A stretch of DNA of 64,000 nt from Sulfurospirillum arcachonense DSM 9755 (lineage in GTDB: Bacteria; Campylobacterota; Campylobacteria; Campylobacterales; Sulfurospirillaceae), in the NCBI RefSeq assembly GCF_000597725.1, contig NZ_JFBL01000013.1, positions 1 through 64,000 of the forward strand, written 5' to 3'. Numbering within the stretch: position 1 is the stretch's first letter; every line of letters begins with the position of its first letter. A program made the position numbers and the translations under genes. The notes below the pieces were generated by a model. The model did not search any database, was not told where the DNA came from, and worked only from the letters and a program-made list of their open reading frames with translations. Shown here one piece after another: positions 1 to 9,075 of the stretch.

Positions 1-364
1 AGTATGTAAATTTCATCTTTTTAAGAAGACCTTTTTTATCTAGAGGATCTTTTATTCCATTAGCTAAATCTCTTGCTTGTGCTACTGCCATTAGGTTTGA
101 ACCTTGTTGACCATATGTACCTTTTGTATATAGATGCCATACTTCAAAGTTTACACCAGGAATAGAGTGAATTACTTTCTCTGTTACTGCTTTATCATAT
201 TTATAACAAAATGGACATGTATAGCTCCATACTTTAACTATAGTCCCTTTTTCTACACCTACAAGTGGTGTCTCAAGAGTCTTATAATTAACTCCCTCCT
301 TATAATCCGCTCCAAATAGTGCTACTGCACTAACTACTAATGCTAAAATTACTTTTCGCAACAT
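1..364 (-). CDS. DsbA-like thiol:disulfide oxidoreductase (C-terminus beyond window)
   Basis: The reverse strand reads from an ATG at 364 to the left edge, so about 121 N-terminal residues are visible. A hydrophobic signal peptide of about 20 residues is followed by a thioredoxin-fold start containing WSYTCPFCYKY; the CPFC pair is the redox motif of DsbA/DsbL-type periplasmic enzymes. By family it would introduce disulfides into exported proteins. The ribosome site AAGGAAAG lies just before the ATG. The cis-proline loop and C-terminus are outside the window, so DsbA versus DsbL cannot be separated. Confidence 0.85.
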   Translation of the reverse strand, partial: MLRKVILALVVSAVALFGADYKEGVNYKTLETPLVGVEKGTIVKVWSYTCPFCYKYDKAVTEKVIHSIPGVNFEVWHLYTKGTYGQQGSNLMAVAQARDLANGIKDPLDKKGLLKKMKFTY

Positions 365-419
365 TTTTCTTTCCTTTTATATATCTTTACTTAAAGATGT
401 ATTTTAATTTTATAAATTA

Positions 420-463
420 ATTATAATCTAAAGAGTTAGGAAAAAAATAAGGAAAAAATAGGG
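420..463 (-). promoter_or_regulatory. Promoter of the DsbA-like gene with phased T-tracts
   Basis: On the reverse strand a TATAAT -10 box (425 to 420), preceded by TTAGAT, lies about 55 bases before the start codon. No -35 box is evident. Instead three T-tracts, each bounded by C residues (G pairs near 439, 451 and 461 on the + strand), repeat every 11-12 bases. Periodic A/T tracts in place of a -35 box are a known feature of Campylobacter-type sigma70 promoters. Confidence 0.55.
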
Positions 464-497
464 AAAAAATTTTTGTAAATTTATTTGTATAGTTTTA

Positions 498-1178
498 TTA
501 GTTATTCTCATCAATAAAAAGTCTATACCCAATTTGTGGAATATTTTTAATTATAATACCAATTGGAAGTTTTTTACGCAAACTACTAACTACCGAACGC
601 AAAGATCCAATTTCTGGTTCTTCTTCCCAAATTTTTGTTATGATTTCACGATAAGAGAGTGTTCGCTGATTATTTTTTACAAGAATATTTAAAAGTTCAC
701 GTTCATAATGTTCCATATGTATCTCTTCATTATTGACTATTAATTGTTGCAATTTAAAATCATAAAAATCTTTTTCATTAAAATAAAATAGGTGACTTTT
801 TTGTGAAACCATACTTTGTGCACAAAGATTTAAAGATTCTTCTAATTCTTGAACTTTCACTGGTTTTATAAGATATTTAACCAAATTAAGCTCTATAGCT
901 TTCATAAAATATTCTGTATTTGTATATGCACTAATAATTATAATAGGTATTGTAGAATTCAGTTCACGGATTTTAGTTGCTAATTCTAAACCGTTTAAAT
1001 CAGACATTTCAATATCTAAAATAACTATATCATAACTGTTTTGTTGAAAATTTTGCCATGCTAACTCACCATTTTCTACGGCATCCACTTTATAAGAGAG
1101 AAATTCTAACGTTTGCACCATCTGTTTTCTAATCAACTCTTCATCTTCTGCATATAACACTTTTAAATCATAATCCAT
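498..1178 (-). CDS. Response regulator with winged-helix output (OmpR-like), copy 2 of a pair
   Basis: A receiver domain fills residues 1-120: acidic pocket E11-D12-E13, phospho-acceptor D55 in VILDIEM, Ser83 and the K105-P106 pair. The C-terminal part (about 135-226) ends in a winged-helix pattern with SLRKKLP and IGYRLF, as in OmpR/PhoB output domains. It overlaps the upstream histidine kinase gene by 11 bases, so the two should be translationally coupled. It is a clear paralogue of the regulator at 3017-3688, sharing YAEDEELIR and the block TNTEYF.KAIELNLVKYL. The target genes cannot be told from sequence. Confidence 0.9.
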   Translation of the reverse strand: MDYDLKVLYAEDEELIRKQMVQTLEFLSYKVDAVENGELAWQNFQQNSYDIVILDIEMSDLNGLELATKIRELNSTIPIIIISAYTNTEYFMKAIELNLVKYLIKPVKVQELEESLNLCAQSMVSQKSHLFYFNEKDFYDFKLQQLIVNNEEIHMEHYERELLNILVKNNQRTLSYREIITKIWEEEPEIGSLRSVVSSLRKKLPIGIIIKNIPQIGYRLFIDENN

Positions 1179-3015
1179 TTTTATTTTCCTTCTCTACCTG
1201 AGGCAATAAAATAACAAACTTTGCTCCAATATCACTATTGTTTACTTCAATACGTCCATGTATAAGAGTATCAACTATAATTTTTGCTGTATATAATCCC
1301 AGTCCTGTTCCAAATTTTTTATCCTTTGTACTAAAATACGGATCAAAAATTTTAGGTAGAACCATGTCTGGAATCCCACCAGCATTATCTTCTATAGTTA
1401 TAGAATCACTGGTGATTGTCATATTGATTTGTCTATTTTCAATATTATTCATTGTCAATGCATCAATTGCATTATTTAAAACTACAGTTAAAACTTGTAT
1501 GAGTTCATTTTTATAATTAGTATGATAATAATTGCTACTACTCTCAATTGAAAATACAATTTGATGCTTATTAAGTCTGCTTTCTACTAACTCAATAGCA
1601 TACTCACATACTTCTTTTAATTGAAATTTTTCTTGTTGCCCTTTTTTAGAAAAAAAGTTACTAAAATCTTCAACAGTCATTGACATGTAATCAAGCTGCT
1701 GATATCCTTCATTAAGAACTTGATTGAGATACTTATTGTCTAATTTATTCAAGCGATTTGCTAAATAAATATTATTTAAAATTAAACTAAGATGATTAAG
1801 TGGCTGCCTCCATTGATGCGCGATACTTGCTAACATTTCACCCATAGTAGCAAATCTAGACTGTTCTAAAATTATTTTTTCTTGTTTAATATTTTCTGCT
1901 TGTGCATATTCTTTCTCTTGAATTATAGATTTAATCTTTAGATACATTGCCATACTAAGAGCAAAAGCTTCTATACATGCCAAAACCTGTATAACACTTT
2001 GATACTCAAAATATAAATTCAACTCAAAAATTTTAATAACATTTAATCCTATAGTAAAAAACACTATTCCACTAAATCCAAAAGTAAAAAATAATGCGAA
2101 AAAATTCCCTTTATAAAAGGCATATAAACCAGCAACCATATAAAGTAAATACAAAAATGCTGCATAATTAGAAATTTGTGCATTGAGTTGGAAAAAAGCT
2201 AATACTACAAAAGAAATATTCAGTGCATTGTTTAAAAAAGGCATATTTTTTTTCATATTTAGAAATTCTTTGGTAAAAAGCATTGAAAGAAAACTTATTA
2301 AAACACTTGAGCCTACTTTCAAAAACCAATAGGAAAACTCTGGAAATGGTTCAAGTAAATTCATCACAAATAACCGAAGATCAGAAATATAAAAAACTAT
2401 AGAAAACTGATACAAGGCAAGTAAAAAATAACTTTTTTCTTTAACAGAAAAATACATAAAAAAATTATAAAACATCATTGTCAAAAGAACACCTAAAAAG
2501 AATCCATTATGATAGTATTTTTCTTTTTTAATTATAAAATCTTGTGTTTGTGTTGGTTCAGTTATATAAAGATAATAGAAATCATCAATATCTTTTGGGA
2601 CATTTACATGTAAATAGAGTGTAACACTCTTGCTAGGAGGAATTACCATAGGAGAAGAGACACAATGATATTTTTTCTTATTGAATCTTTCTTGAAAAAT
2701 AACCTCTTCTTTATCAACTAAATAAACATCAACATTAACTCGTTCCCAACGCATAACCAACTCTCTTTGCAAAGGAATATCTGTTGGATTATGGAGTGAA
2801 AGTTTCAACCAAAGATTATTATTATCTCTTTTCTTTCGAAGATATCTACGGAAATATTTAACTGTTTCAAACTTTTTTGAAGAACTAATAGCCTCTTTAA
2901 TGTTTCCAATATTTTGCGCCATCTCTATTTTAGCATGAACAGGAACAATCTGCGGGGAAATATCAAGTGCTAATAGTTGGCATACTAGAAAAAACAGTAA
3001 AAATATATGTTTCAT
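1168..3015 (-). CDS. 7TMR-DISM sensor histidine kinase
   Basis: A 615-residue membrane kinase. A signal peptide leads to a periplasmic region of about 150 residues with LWLKLSLHNPTD, typical of the 7TMR-DISM extracellular domain 2. About seven transmembrane helices follow (roughly residues 170-360), then a short coiled coil. H400 in IAHQWRQPL is the phosphorylated His of a subgroup common in Campylobacterota. The ATPase domain shows the N-box (LNNAIDAL), DNAGGIP and GTGLGLY. Such sensors bind unknown, often carbohydrate-like ligands. It lies 1 base after one response regulator gene and overlaps a second, so it may phosphorylate both. Confidence 0.92.
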   Translation of the reverse strand: MKHIFLLFFLVCQLLALDISPQIVPVHAKIEMAQNIGNIKEAISSSKKFETVKYFRRYLRKKRDNNNLWLKLSLHNPTDIPLQRELVMRWERVNVDVYLVDKEEVIFQERFNKKKYHCVSSPMVIPPSKSVTLYLHVNVPKDIDDFYYLYITEPTQTQDFIIKKEKYYHNGFFLGVLLTMMFYNFFMYFSVKEKSYFLLALYQFSIVFYISDLRLFVMNLLEPFPEFSYWFLKVGSSVLISFLSMLFTKEFLNMKKNMPFLNNALNISFVVLAFFQLNAQISNYAAFLYLLYMVAGLYAFYKGNFFALFFTFGFSGIVFFTIGLNVIKIFELNLYFEYQSVIQVLACIEAFALSMAMYLKIKSIIQEKEYAQAENIKQEKIILEQSRFATMGEMLASIAHQWRQPLNHLSLILNNIYLANRLNKLDNKYLNQVLNEGYQQLDYMSMTVEDFSNFFSKKGQQEKFQLKEVCEYAIELVESRLNKHQIVFSIESSSNYYHTNYKNELIQVLTVVLNNAIDALTMNNIENRQINMTITSDSITIEDNAGGIPDMVLPKIFDPYFSTKDKKFGTGLGLYTAKIIVDTLIHGRIEVNNSDIGAKFVILLPQVEKENKNGL

Positions 3016-3016
3016 T

Positions 3017-3688
3017 TTATTCTTTTATAACTATTTTGTAACCTGTTTTAGAAATGTTTTTTATAACTTTATCAGGTAATTTTTTTCGTAGATTAAAAAC
3101 CAATGTTCGTAACGCAGCATCAGTCATGCCATTTGGCCAAATTTTTTCTTCTATTGTTTTATACACAACTATCTCTTTAGGCGCTGTTAATAATAATTCA
3201 AGAAAAGCTTTCTCTTGAAACTCAAGAGGAATTTCTTCCCCATTAACAACCAATGTACCTAAACGCATACTATAATAATCCTTATCATTAAAATATCTTT
3301 CATAAGTATTAAGTGCACAAAGATTTTCACAGCAAATATTCAGTGCCTCTTCAAGATCAAGTAATTTTATAGGTTTTAATAAATACTTCACCAAGTTTAA
3401 CTCAATAGCTTTTAAAAAGTATTCTGTATTTGTATAAGCAGTAGTAATGATAATTTGACTATTTTTATCATTTTGTCTAATCTTTTCAGCCAATTCAAGG
3501 CCACTCATCCCTGGCATTTCAATATCAGCAATGATAATATTAGGATTTTCTTTATTATAAGCTTCATATGCAGCATTTCCATCAGATACACTAATCACTC
3601 TAGCAGAAAGGAACTCTAAAGTTTTAACCATTTGTTGGCGAATAAGTTCTTCATCTTCTGCATAGAGTATTTTTACATTAGTCAACAT
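3017..3688 (-). CDS. Response regulator with winged-helix output, copy 1 of a pair
   Basis: First gene of a three-gene operon (regulator, kinase, regulator). The receiver domain has E13-D14-E15, a DIEMPG phospho-acceptor block and a KYLLKP motif; the C-terminal winged helix ends with LRKKLP and TGYKI. It aligns along its whole length with the product of 498-1178, so one arose by duplication around the kinase gene. Its operon position suggests co-expression with the kinase. Either regulator could be the main partner, and the other a competitor or branch. Confidence 0.9.
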   Translation of the reverse strand: MLTNVKILYAEDEELIRQQMVKTLEFLSARVISVSDGNAAYEAYNKENPNIIIADIEMPGMSGLELAEKIRQNDKNSQIIITTAYTNTEYFLKAIELNLVKYLLKPIKLLDLEEALNICCENLCALNTYERYFNDKDYYSMRLGTLVVNGEEIPLEFQEKAFLELLLTAPKEIVVYKTIEEKIWPNGMTDAALRTLVFNLRKKLPDKVIKNISKTGYKIVIKE

Positions 3689-4031
3689 ATAAATCCTTTA
3701 TCTGCATGTAAGTATATAGAAAAAATATTTAAAAAAAAAATTAAATTTATTTTTATACACTAAGAAGCATGGCACATCTTATAAAATTTTCTTTTTAAAC
3801 CATTACTATACCGAAGATTACTCGAGTTTTTAACCTAAATATTTTGTATTAAGTCAAGATTTTTGTTGTTTTTAAGCCTATTAAATAGGTACTAATTATG
3901 GTTAATTTTATAAGAAGCTATACTTTTGCAAGATGTTGTTTAAAAATAATATTGTAGGTAGTAAAGAAATAGTATTTCGTTAAATAACTCAACACTATTT
4001 CTTCTGTTTTAAAATTTTAATGATTTGAGAA
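3689..4031. other. Intergenic region, 343 bases, no gene
   Basis: No open frame or RNA gene is recognisable. The left part should hold the promoter of the reverse-strand response regulator operon (A/T-rich tracts near 3715-3760). The right part holds a perfect 10-base inverted repeat, AAGAAATAGT at 3964-3973 and ACTATTTCTT at 3994-4003, with a 20-base loop, downstream of the aspartase stop. It lacks a clear U-tract on the reverse strand, so it is at best a weak terminator or an mRNA 3' stem. Confidence 0.5.
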
Positions 4032-5432
4032 TTATTTGCTTATACAAGGTTTAATCATATTTTCTGGTTTAATGATTTCATCAAGTTCCGTTTTACTCAG
4101 TAACTCTTTTTCTAAGACTATGTCATATACTGAACGTCCACTTTCTAATGCTTCTTTTGCAACATTAGTTGAGTTTTCATAACCAATATATGGGTTAAGT
4201 GCTGTAACTAATCCAATACTATGAAGTACTAAATCTTTACATCTATCTTCATTTGCTGTAATACCTATTACACATTTTTCTGCTAAAGTTTCAAAGGCAT
4301 TTTTCATCATATTGATTGAATTAAAAAGGTTGTATGCGATTACTGGTTCAAACACATTTAATTGCAGTTGTCCACCTTCACTTGCCATTGTTATAGTTAC
4401 ATCTGTTCCTATTACTTGAAAAGCTACTTGATTTACTACTTCTGGTATAACTGGATTTACTTTACCTGGCATAATTGAAGATCCAGGTTGCATTGCTGGA
4501 AGATTAATTTCATTAAATCCTGTTCTTGGACCTGAGCTTAGAAGTCTTAAGTCATTACATATTTTAGAAATCTTTGTTACTACTCTTTTTAATACACCTG
4601 ATATTTGTACATATGCACCTGTATCTTGTGTTGCTTCAACTAAATCACCTGCTGTTACGAAAGGACGTCCTGTTACATCTTGAAGTTTTTTTTCTACAAC
4701 TACTGCGTATTGTGGATGTGAATTAATCCCTGTTCCAATTGCAGTTGCACCAAGATTCATCTCACGTACCAATTGTTGTGCTTCACCTAAACGAGCAATA
4801 TCTTCATCTATCATAGTTACATAAGTATGAAATTCTTGTCCTAATGTCATTGGAACTGCATCTTGAAGTTGCGTTCTTCCCATCTTAATAACATCTTTAA
4901 ATTCATCTGATTTTTTCATAAAAGCTTTACGTAATATTTTCATTGAATCTGTTAATTCATAAATTTTTTCATATAGTGCTATACGAAGAGCTGTTGGGTA
5001 TGCATCATTTGTTGATTGTGAAAGATTTACATCATTATTTGGGTGTAAATATTTATATTCACCTTTGTCATGACCTAATATTTCTAAAGCACGATTTGCA
5101 ATAACTTCATTTGCATTCATATTGGTTGAAGTTCCTGCTCCTCCTTGAATCATATCTACTACAAATTGATCATGAAGTTCCCCTGCAATGATTTCATCAC
5201 AAGCTTCACAAATCGCATTCTTTTTATGTTCTTCTAACATGTCAAGTTCAAAGTTTGCTAATGCTGCTGCTTTTTTTACTTTTGCTAAAGAAATTATAAA
5301 AGTAGGAAATCCTGCTAATATAACTCCTGTAATAGAAAAATTTTCTTGTGCTCTTGCTGTTTGAACTCCATAATACACATTTATAGGGATTTGTTTGTCT
5401 CCTATTAAATCATGTTCTAGCCTTGTTGACAT
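4032..5432 (-). CDS. aspA: Aspartate ammonia-lyase (aspartase)
   Basis: Converts L-aspartate to fumarate and ammonia in the cytoplasm, feeding fumarate to the TCA branch or to fumarate respiration. The 466-residue length is standard. The fumarase/aspartase signature GSSIMPGKVNPV is at about residue 318, with TSTNMNANEVIANRA and NLSQSTNDAYPTALR upstream. TSTNMN.NEVIANRA fits aspartase better than class II fumarase, though the two families are close. The ribosome site AAGGAT precedes the ATG. The gene stands alone, divergent from selB. Confidence 0.9.
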   Translation of the reverse strand: MSTRLEHDLIGDKQIPINVYYGVQTARAQENFSITGVILAGFPTFIISLAKVKKAAALANFELDMLEEHKKNAICEACDEIIAGELHDQFVVDMIQGGAGTSTNMNANEVIANRALEILGHDKGEYKYLHPNNDVNLSQSTNDAYPTALRIALYEKIYELTDSMKILRKAFMKKSDEFKDVIKMGRTQLQDAVPMTLGQEFHTYVTMIDEDIARLGEAQQLVREMNLGATAIGTGINSHPQYAVVVEKKLQDVTGRPFVTAGDLVEATQDTGAYVQISGVLKRVVTKISKICNDLRLLSSGPRTGFNEINLPAMQPGSSIMPGKVNPVIPEVVNQVAFQVIGTDVTITMASEGGQLQLNVFEPVIAYNLFNSINMMKNAFETLAEKCVIGITANEDRCKDLVLHSIGLVTALNPYIGYENSTNVAKEALESGRSVYDIVLEKELLSKTELDEIIKPENMIKPCISK

Positions 5433-5510
5433 CGTCTATCCTTATTTCTCTTTTTACATATAAACTATTCTAATTTTACTAATGAAAATCTACTCTTCTA
5501 AAAACTTGGT

Positions 5511-5516
5511 ATTATA
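5511..5516 (-). promoter_or_regulatory. Putative -10 box of aspA
   Basis: TATAAT on the reverse strand, in the context AAGATATAATACC, about 80 bases before the aspA start. This gives a leader of roughly 70 bases. No good -35 box is visible, which is normal for this phylum. Confidence 0.45.
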
Positions 5517-5567
5517 TCTTTTTTCAAAGACATTTAAGGTGACTTTTACAAAGAAATTTGCCTATTT

Positions 5568-5602
5568 TTTCATCATTGTAATATTAGAAATATTTCATCA
5601 TT
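5568..5602. repeat. Direct repeat TTTCATCATT in the aspA-selB divergent region
   Basis: TTTCATCATT occurs at 5568-5577 and again at 5593-5602, 25 bases apart, each followed within two bases by TAATA-like sequence. It lies between the aspA and selB promoters and could be a regulator site, but the region is A/T-rich and chance is possible. Confidence 0.35.
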
Positions 5603-5668
5603 ATTAATATACTTTTCATGGCAGTTTCTATATACTAATACAAACTGAATTGACTAGGAATTAATTAA

Positions 5669-7501
5669 ATGAAGCACATTATAGTTGGAACGGCTGGTCA
5701 TGTTGACCATGGTAAAACAGCACTTATTGAAGCCCTTAGTGGCTATGCTGGCGATACTTTAGAAGAAGAGAAAAAAAGAGGCATTACTATCAACCTTAGT
5801 TTTTCAAACCTCCAAAACGACAATACAAATGTAGCTTTTATAGATGTCCCTGGACACGAAAAACTTTTAAAAAATATGATAGCAGGTGCTTTTGGATTTG
5901 ATGCATGTATGGTCATAATCGATGCAAATGAAGGAATCATGCCTCAAACTACTGAGCATTTAGAGATATTAAACCTTTTACATGTAAAGAGTATAATTAT
6001 AGCTTTAACTAAAAGTGATTTAGTCACACCATCAGAAGTAGAAGAAAGAAAAAAAGAAATTCAAGAATACTTTAAAACCTTTTCATATCTGAGTCTCAAA
6101 TCTATTATTCCAGTTAGTATCTATGACAAAGATTCTATTAAAAACTTAAAACAAGAACTTTTTAGCATTCCTATTATCGAAAAACCAAGCAATGGCCTTT
6201 TTAGATACTATATTGACCGTTCATTTTCACTTGCTGGTGTTGGAACTGTTGTTACTGGAACCGTGCTTGATGGTACAATAAAAATAGGGGAAAAAGTATT
6301 TGCTCCAGAACTTGAAAAAGAAATTGTGGTAAAAAACTTACAAGTTCATGACAAAGATGAAAAAGAAGCCCTGAGTTCTCAAAGAACTGCAATCAATTTA
6401 CAAAATACAAAAGTAAATTTAAAAAAAGGAACTCTTTTATGTAAAAAAGGCTTTATTCGTGGCTTTACAAGTGTAGACGTTTGGGTAGAAGGAATTTCTA
6501 ATCAAACAATAAAACATAATACTCAAGTCATTCTTTTTATAGGTACAAAACAAATAGAGACAAAAATATTACTTTATAGCGATGAAAATGAAATCTCAAG
6601 TGGTTTAGCAAAACTACAATTTCACTCCAAAATCTTTTTAGTTCATAATGAACCTTTTATTATCTGTAGAAGTGGTAAAACTATTGGTGGTGGACGAGTC
6701 CTTAATCCTATTAATGATCCAATCAAAAAGAAAATAAAAATGCCTCTTTTAGAAGCCTTAAAAAATGATGATTTTAAAACTGCCTTTGAAATACTTGTCA
6801 ACACTCATAAAAGAGGTTTTGGTATTATATCTTCTAACCAAAGATTTGGACTCAATCATGATGAAGCTTTAAAAATTGCTCATAAAATGGAAAATGTTTT
6901 TGTTGATGAAAAAGGTTTAGTAATATATCCTCTATCTATAAAAAAAGAGCTAAAAAATAAAATAAATGCCATTTATGAAAAAAATGAATATGCCCTTCTT
7001 TCGGCAAACTCACTCTCTTTAAAAATTAAATGGGCAAGTGAATCTCTTTTAAATGATGTTTTACAAGACATTGTAAAAAGTGGTCAACTAGACTTAAAAG
7101 ATGGTATATATAAAAATCCCAATATAAACGTAAACAATATAGATAAAATTATAGAAGAGAAAATGCACAATATCCTTCAAGAGGAGGGATTTATGCCAAC
7201 TGCCCCATATAATATCTATGATGAATTAGATATCGATAGAAAAATGGGAGATGATGCTTTAAAAAGACTTACTAAATCACAAAAAGTTGTACGCCTTGCA
7301 CATAATCTTTTTGTAACAACGGAGAATCTAAGTATAATAATAACAAGACTGAGAGAAATCATGAAAAACGAAGGAAGTGTTGATATCAACTCTTTTAGAA
7401 AATTTTATGACATGAGTAGAAAATATCTTGTTGCTTATTTGGATTATCTTGATCTTTATGATGATGTAAAAAAAGATGGCATGAAAAGAGTTTTAGTTTA
7501 A
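5669..7501 (+). CDS. selB: Selenocysteine-specific translation elongation factor SelB
   Basis: SelB carries Sec-tRNA to the ribosome at UGA codons marked by a SECIS hairpin. The 610-residue protein begins with an EF-Tu-like GTPase: AGHVDHGKT (G10 to T17), DVPGHE and TKSD in place of NKxD. Beta-barrel domains II-III follow, then a C-terminal half (about 400-610) matching the winged-helix repeats that bind SECIS. No selA, selD or tRNA-Sec is visible nearby, so the rest of the machinery must be elsewhere. No in-frame UGA selenoprotein is evident in this window. Confidence 0.93.
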   Translation: MKHIIVGTAGHVDHGKTALIEALSGYAGDTLEEEKKRGITINLSFSNLQNDNTNVAFIDVPGHEKLLKNMIAGAFGFDACMVIIDANEGIMPQTTEHLEILNLLHVKSIIIALTKSDLVTPSEVEERKKEIQEYFKTFSYLSLKSIIPVSIYDKDSIKNLKQELFSIPIIEKPSNGLFRYYIDRSFSLAGVGTVVTGTVLDGTIKIGEKVFAPELEKEIVVKNLQVHDKDEKEALSSQRTAINLQNTKVNLKKGTLLCKKGFIRGFTSVDVWVEGISNQTIKHNTQVILFIGTKQIETKILLYSDENEISSGLAKLQFHSKIFLVHNEPFIICRSGKTIGGGRVLNPINDPIKKKIKMPLLEALKNDDFKTAFEILVNTHKRGFGIISSNQRFGLNHDEALKIAHKMENVFVDEKGLVIYPLSIKKELKNKINAIYEKNEYALLSANSLSLKIKWASESLLNDVLQDIVKSGQLDLKDGIYKNPNINVNNIDKIIEEKMHNILQEEGFMPTAPYNIYDELDIDRKMGDDALKRLTKSQKVVRLAHNLFVTTENLSIIITRLREIMKNEGSVDINSFRKFYDMSRKYLVAYLDYLDLYDDVKKDGMKRVLV

Positions 7502-7524
7502 GAGTTATGAATGAACATAACTCT
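7501..7524. terminator. Hairpin between convergent selB and EAL-HDOD genes
   Basis: AGAGTTATG (7501-7509) and CATAACTCT (7516-7524) form a perfect 9-base stem with a 6-base loop, overlapping the selB stop codon and the end of the opposing gene. The U-tract is poor on both sides, so termination is probable from position only. Confidence 0.45.
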
Positions 7525-8740
7525 CTTGTAATATCTTATTTAATTGCAAATTTGTGATATGTATATCATCTAATATCTTGTCTACTTTTTGCATATCCAA
7601 CTTTTCTATGGCTATGACTAATTTCAAAAGCTTACCTAACTCTCCTTTTCTATACAAAAGAGCTTCTTTCACATGATTCCCTAAGCTAATTTCTTCTAGT
7701 ATTGTATCAAGGGGAATTTTTAAAATTACATCTATTAGAGATAATATACCAACAAAAGATGCTTCATGTATATCACAAGAAGTATTCTTCATCAACTTGA
7801 CAATACTAGCCATAATTTTTGATCTATTTAATGCAAGATTAAATAGAGGGTTTTTCTCTACCTTAATTTCACTGTCCATTGACTTTGCAAACGCTATTAA
7901 AAGCAACCACTGTTTTAATGGTTTTTTTCCCAATAAAGATAAAACATGATTTACAGATGTAACCTCTTTTTTTAAGCCAATAAAACCTGAGTTAATAAAT
8001 CTTAAAAGTTGGATAGTTAACTCAATTTCATTTTCTAATTCTTTTACAATTTGCTTTGTAGCAATATTTTCATCATCTAATAAATTAATGAGCTGAAATA
8101 TTTTTTTAAATTCTGGATCTATTGATTTTTTTTGCAAAACGTCTGGTTTTGCAAAAAAATACCCTTGAAAAAGTATACAACCATATGCTTTAAAAAGTTC
8201 ATAATCTTCTTGTGTTTCAACTTTTTCTGCTAAAAGTTCAAAATTATATTTTTTAAAACTCTTTAAATATTTTTCTATAGCATTTTCTTTTATTAATGAT
8301 ACATCTAATTTTAAAATATCTATATAAGGAAAAATTGGAATAAATCTTTCTATAAATCCATCATTAGAATGAACATCATCAAGAGCAAATTTATACCCTT
8401 GCTCTTTTAACATTTTTATACGTTCTATAGTTTTTTTATCTAAAATTGTATCTTCAAGTATTTCTAAAATAAAACGATCTTTTGGTATATTAAATAAAAT
8501 TGGATCAAAAAGGAATTCTTGATCAATATTAATAAAAGCCAAGCTATCATTCACTAATGAACTTATACCAAAATGATTAAGTGCATTTACTAAGACCTTA
8601 GCCGTTGCTAAAAGTTCATCTTCAAATAAAGCATGCATACTACCATTATTATCAATTGTTCTAAATAAAAGTTCATACCCATAAATTTCATTATTTACAT
8701 CAATTATCGGTTGTTTTGCTATATAAATATCTCTTATCAT
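7505..8740 (-). CDS. EAL-HDOD signalling protein (YuxH-like)
   Basis: A 411-residue cytoplasmic protein. Residues 1-200 are an EAL-type cyclic-di-GMP phosphodiesterase domain: YELLFR in place of the EAL motif, then LEILEDT, ALDDVHS, LKLDVSLI, AEKVET and QGYFFAKP. Most metal/substrate residues survive, but DDFG has become DDVH, so activity is uncertain. Residues about 205-400 form an HDOD domain, seen in regulators of motility and other signalling pathways. It probably links c-di-GMP to a partner protein and may be co-transcribed with the small gene upstream (8808-9005). Confidence 0.88.
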   Translation of the reverse strand: MIRDIYIAKQPIIDVNNEIYGYELLFRTIDNNGSMHALFEDELLATAKVLVNALNHFGISSLVNDSLAFINIDQEFLFDPILFNIPKDRFILEILEDTILDKKTIERIKMLKEQGYKFALDDVHSNDGFIERFIPIFPYIDILKLDVSLIKENAIEKYLKSFKKYNFELLAEKVETQEDYELFKAYGCILFQGYFFAKPDVLQKKSIDPEFKKIFQLINLLDDENIATKQIVKELENEIELTIQLLRFINSGFIGLKKEVTSVNHVLSLLGKKPLKQWLLLIAFAKSMDSEIKVEKNPLFNLALNRSKIMASIVKLMKNTSCDIHEASFVGILSLIDVILKIPLDTILEEISLGNHVKEALLYRKGELGKLLKLVIAIEKLDMQKVDKILDDIHITNLQLNKILQESYVHS

Positions 8741-8807
8741 AACAATTCCTTATACAAAATACGATTTATATTATCTCATAGTTAAAATAAAATATTATTA
8801 AAAATTC

Positions 8808-9005
8808 TTATTTTGTGCAAAGTTCTTGAAACCACTCTTCGTTTTGTTCGCTTCTTGTCTCTTTTGATTTGTATAAATTCTTCAAAACAGAAATCAAATC
8901 ATCTTCACTTAAAAATTCCAACATATTAAGCTCCATTGGAGTTGCATTGGGATCTGATTCTATGAGTTTAGCAATCTCTTTTATTAATTCTTCTTTATTG
9001 TCCAT
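8808..9005 (-). CDS. Small acidic helical protein, unknown function
   Basis: 65 residues, rich in Glu/Leu/Lys, starting MDNKEELIKEIAKLIESDP and predicted mostly helical; no membrane segment and one Cys near the end. It lies 67 bases upstream of the EAL-HDOD gene on the same strand. I do not recognise a family. The regular coding pattern and operon-like position make it a probable gene. Confidence 0.65.
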   Translation of the reverse strand: MDNKEELIKEIAKLIESDPNATPMELNMLEFLSEDDLISVLKNLYKSKETRSEQNEEWFQELCTK

Positions 9006-9075
9006 CTAATTCTCGTTTAAAAAATATTTGTAATAGCTATTGTATAATAATTTCAGTAAATTCTAAAGGTTTAAT

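Noticed and set aside
3964-4003. Inverted repeat as the aspA terminator
   Set aside because: Stem is perfect but the loop is 20 bases and no U-tract follows on the reverse strand; kept only as a note in the intergenic entry.
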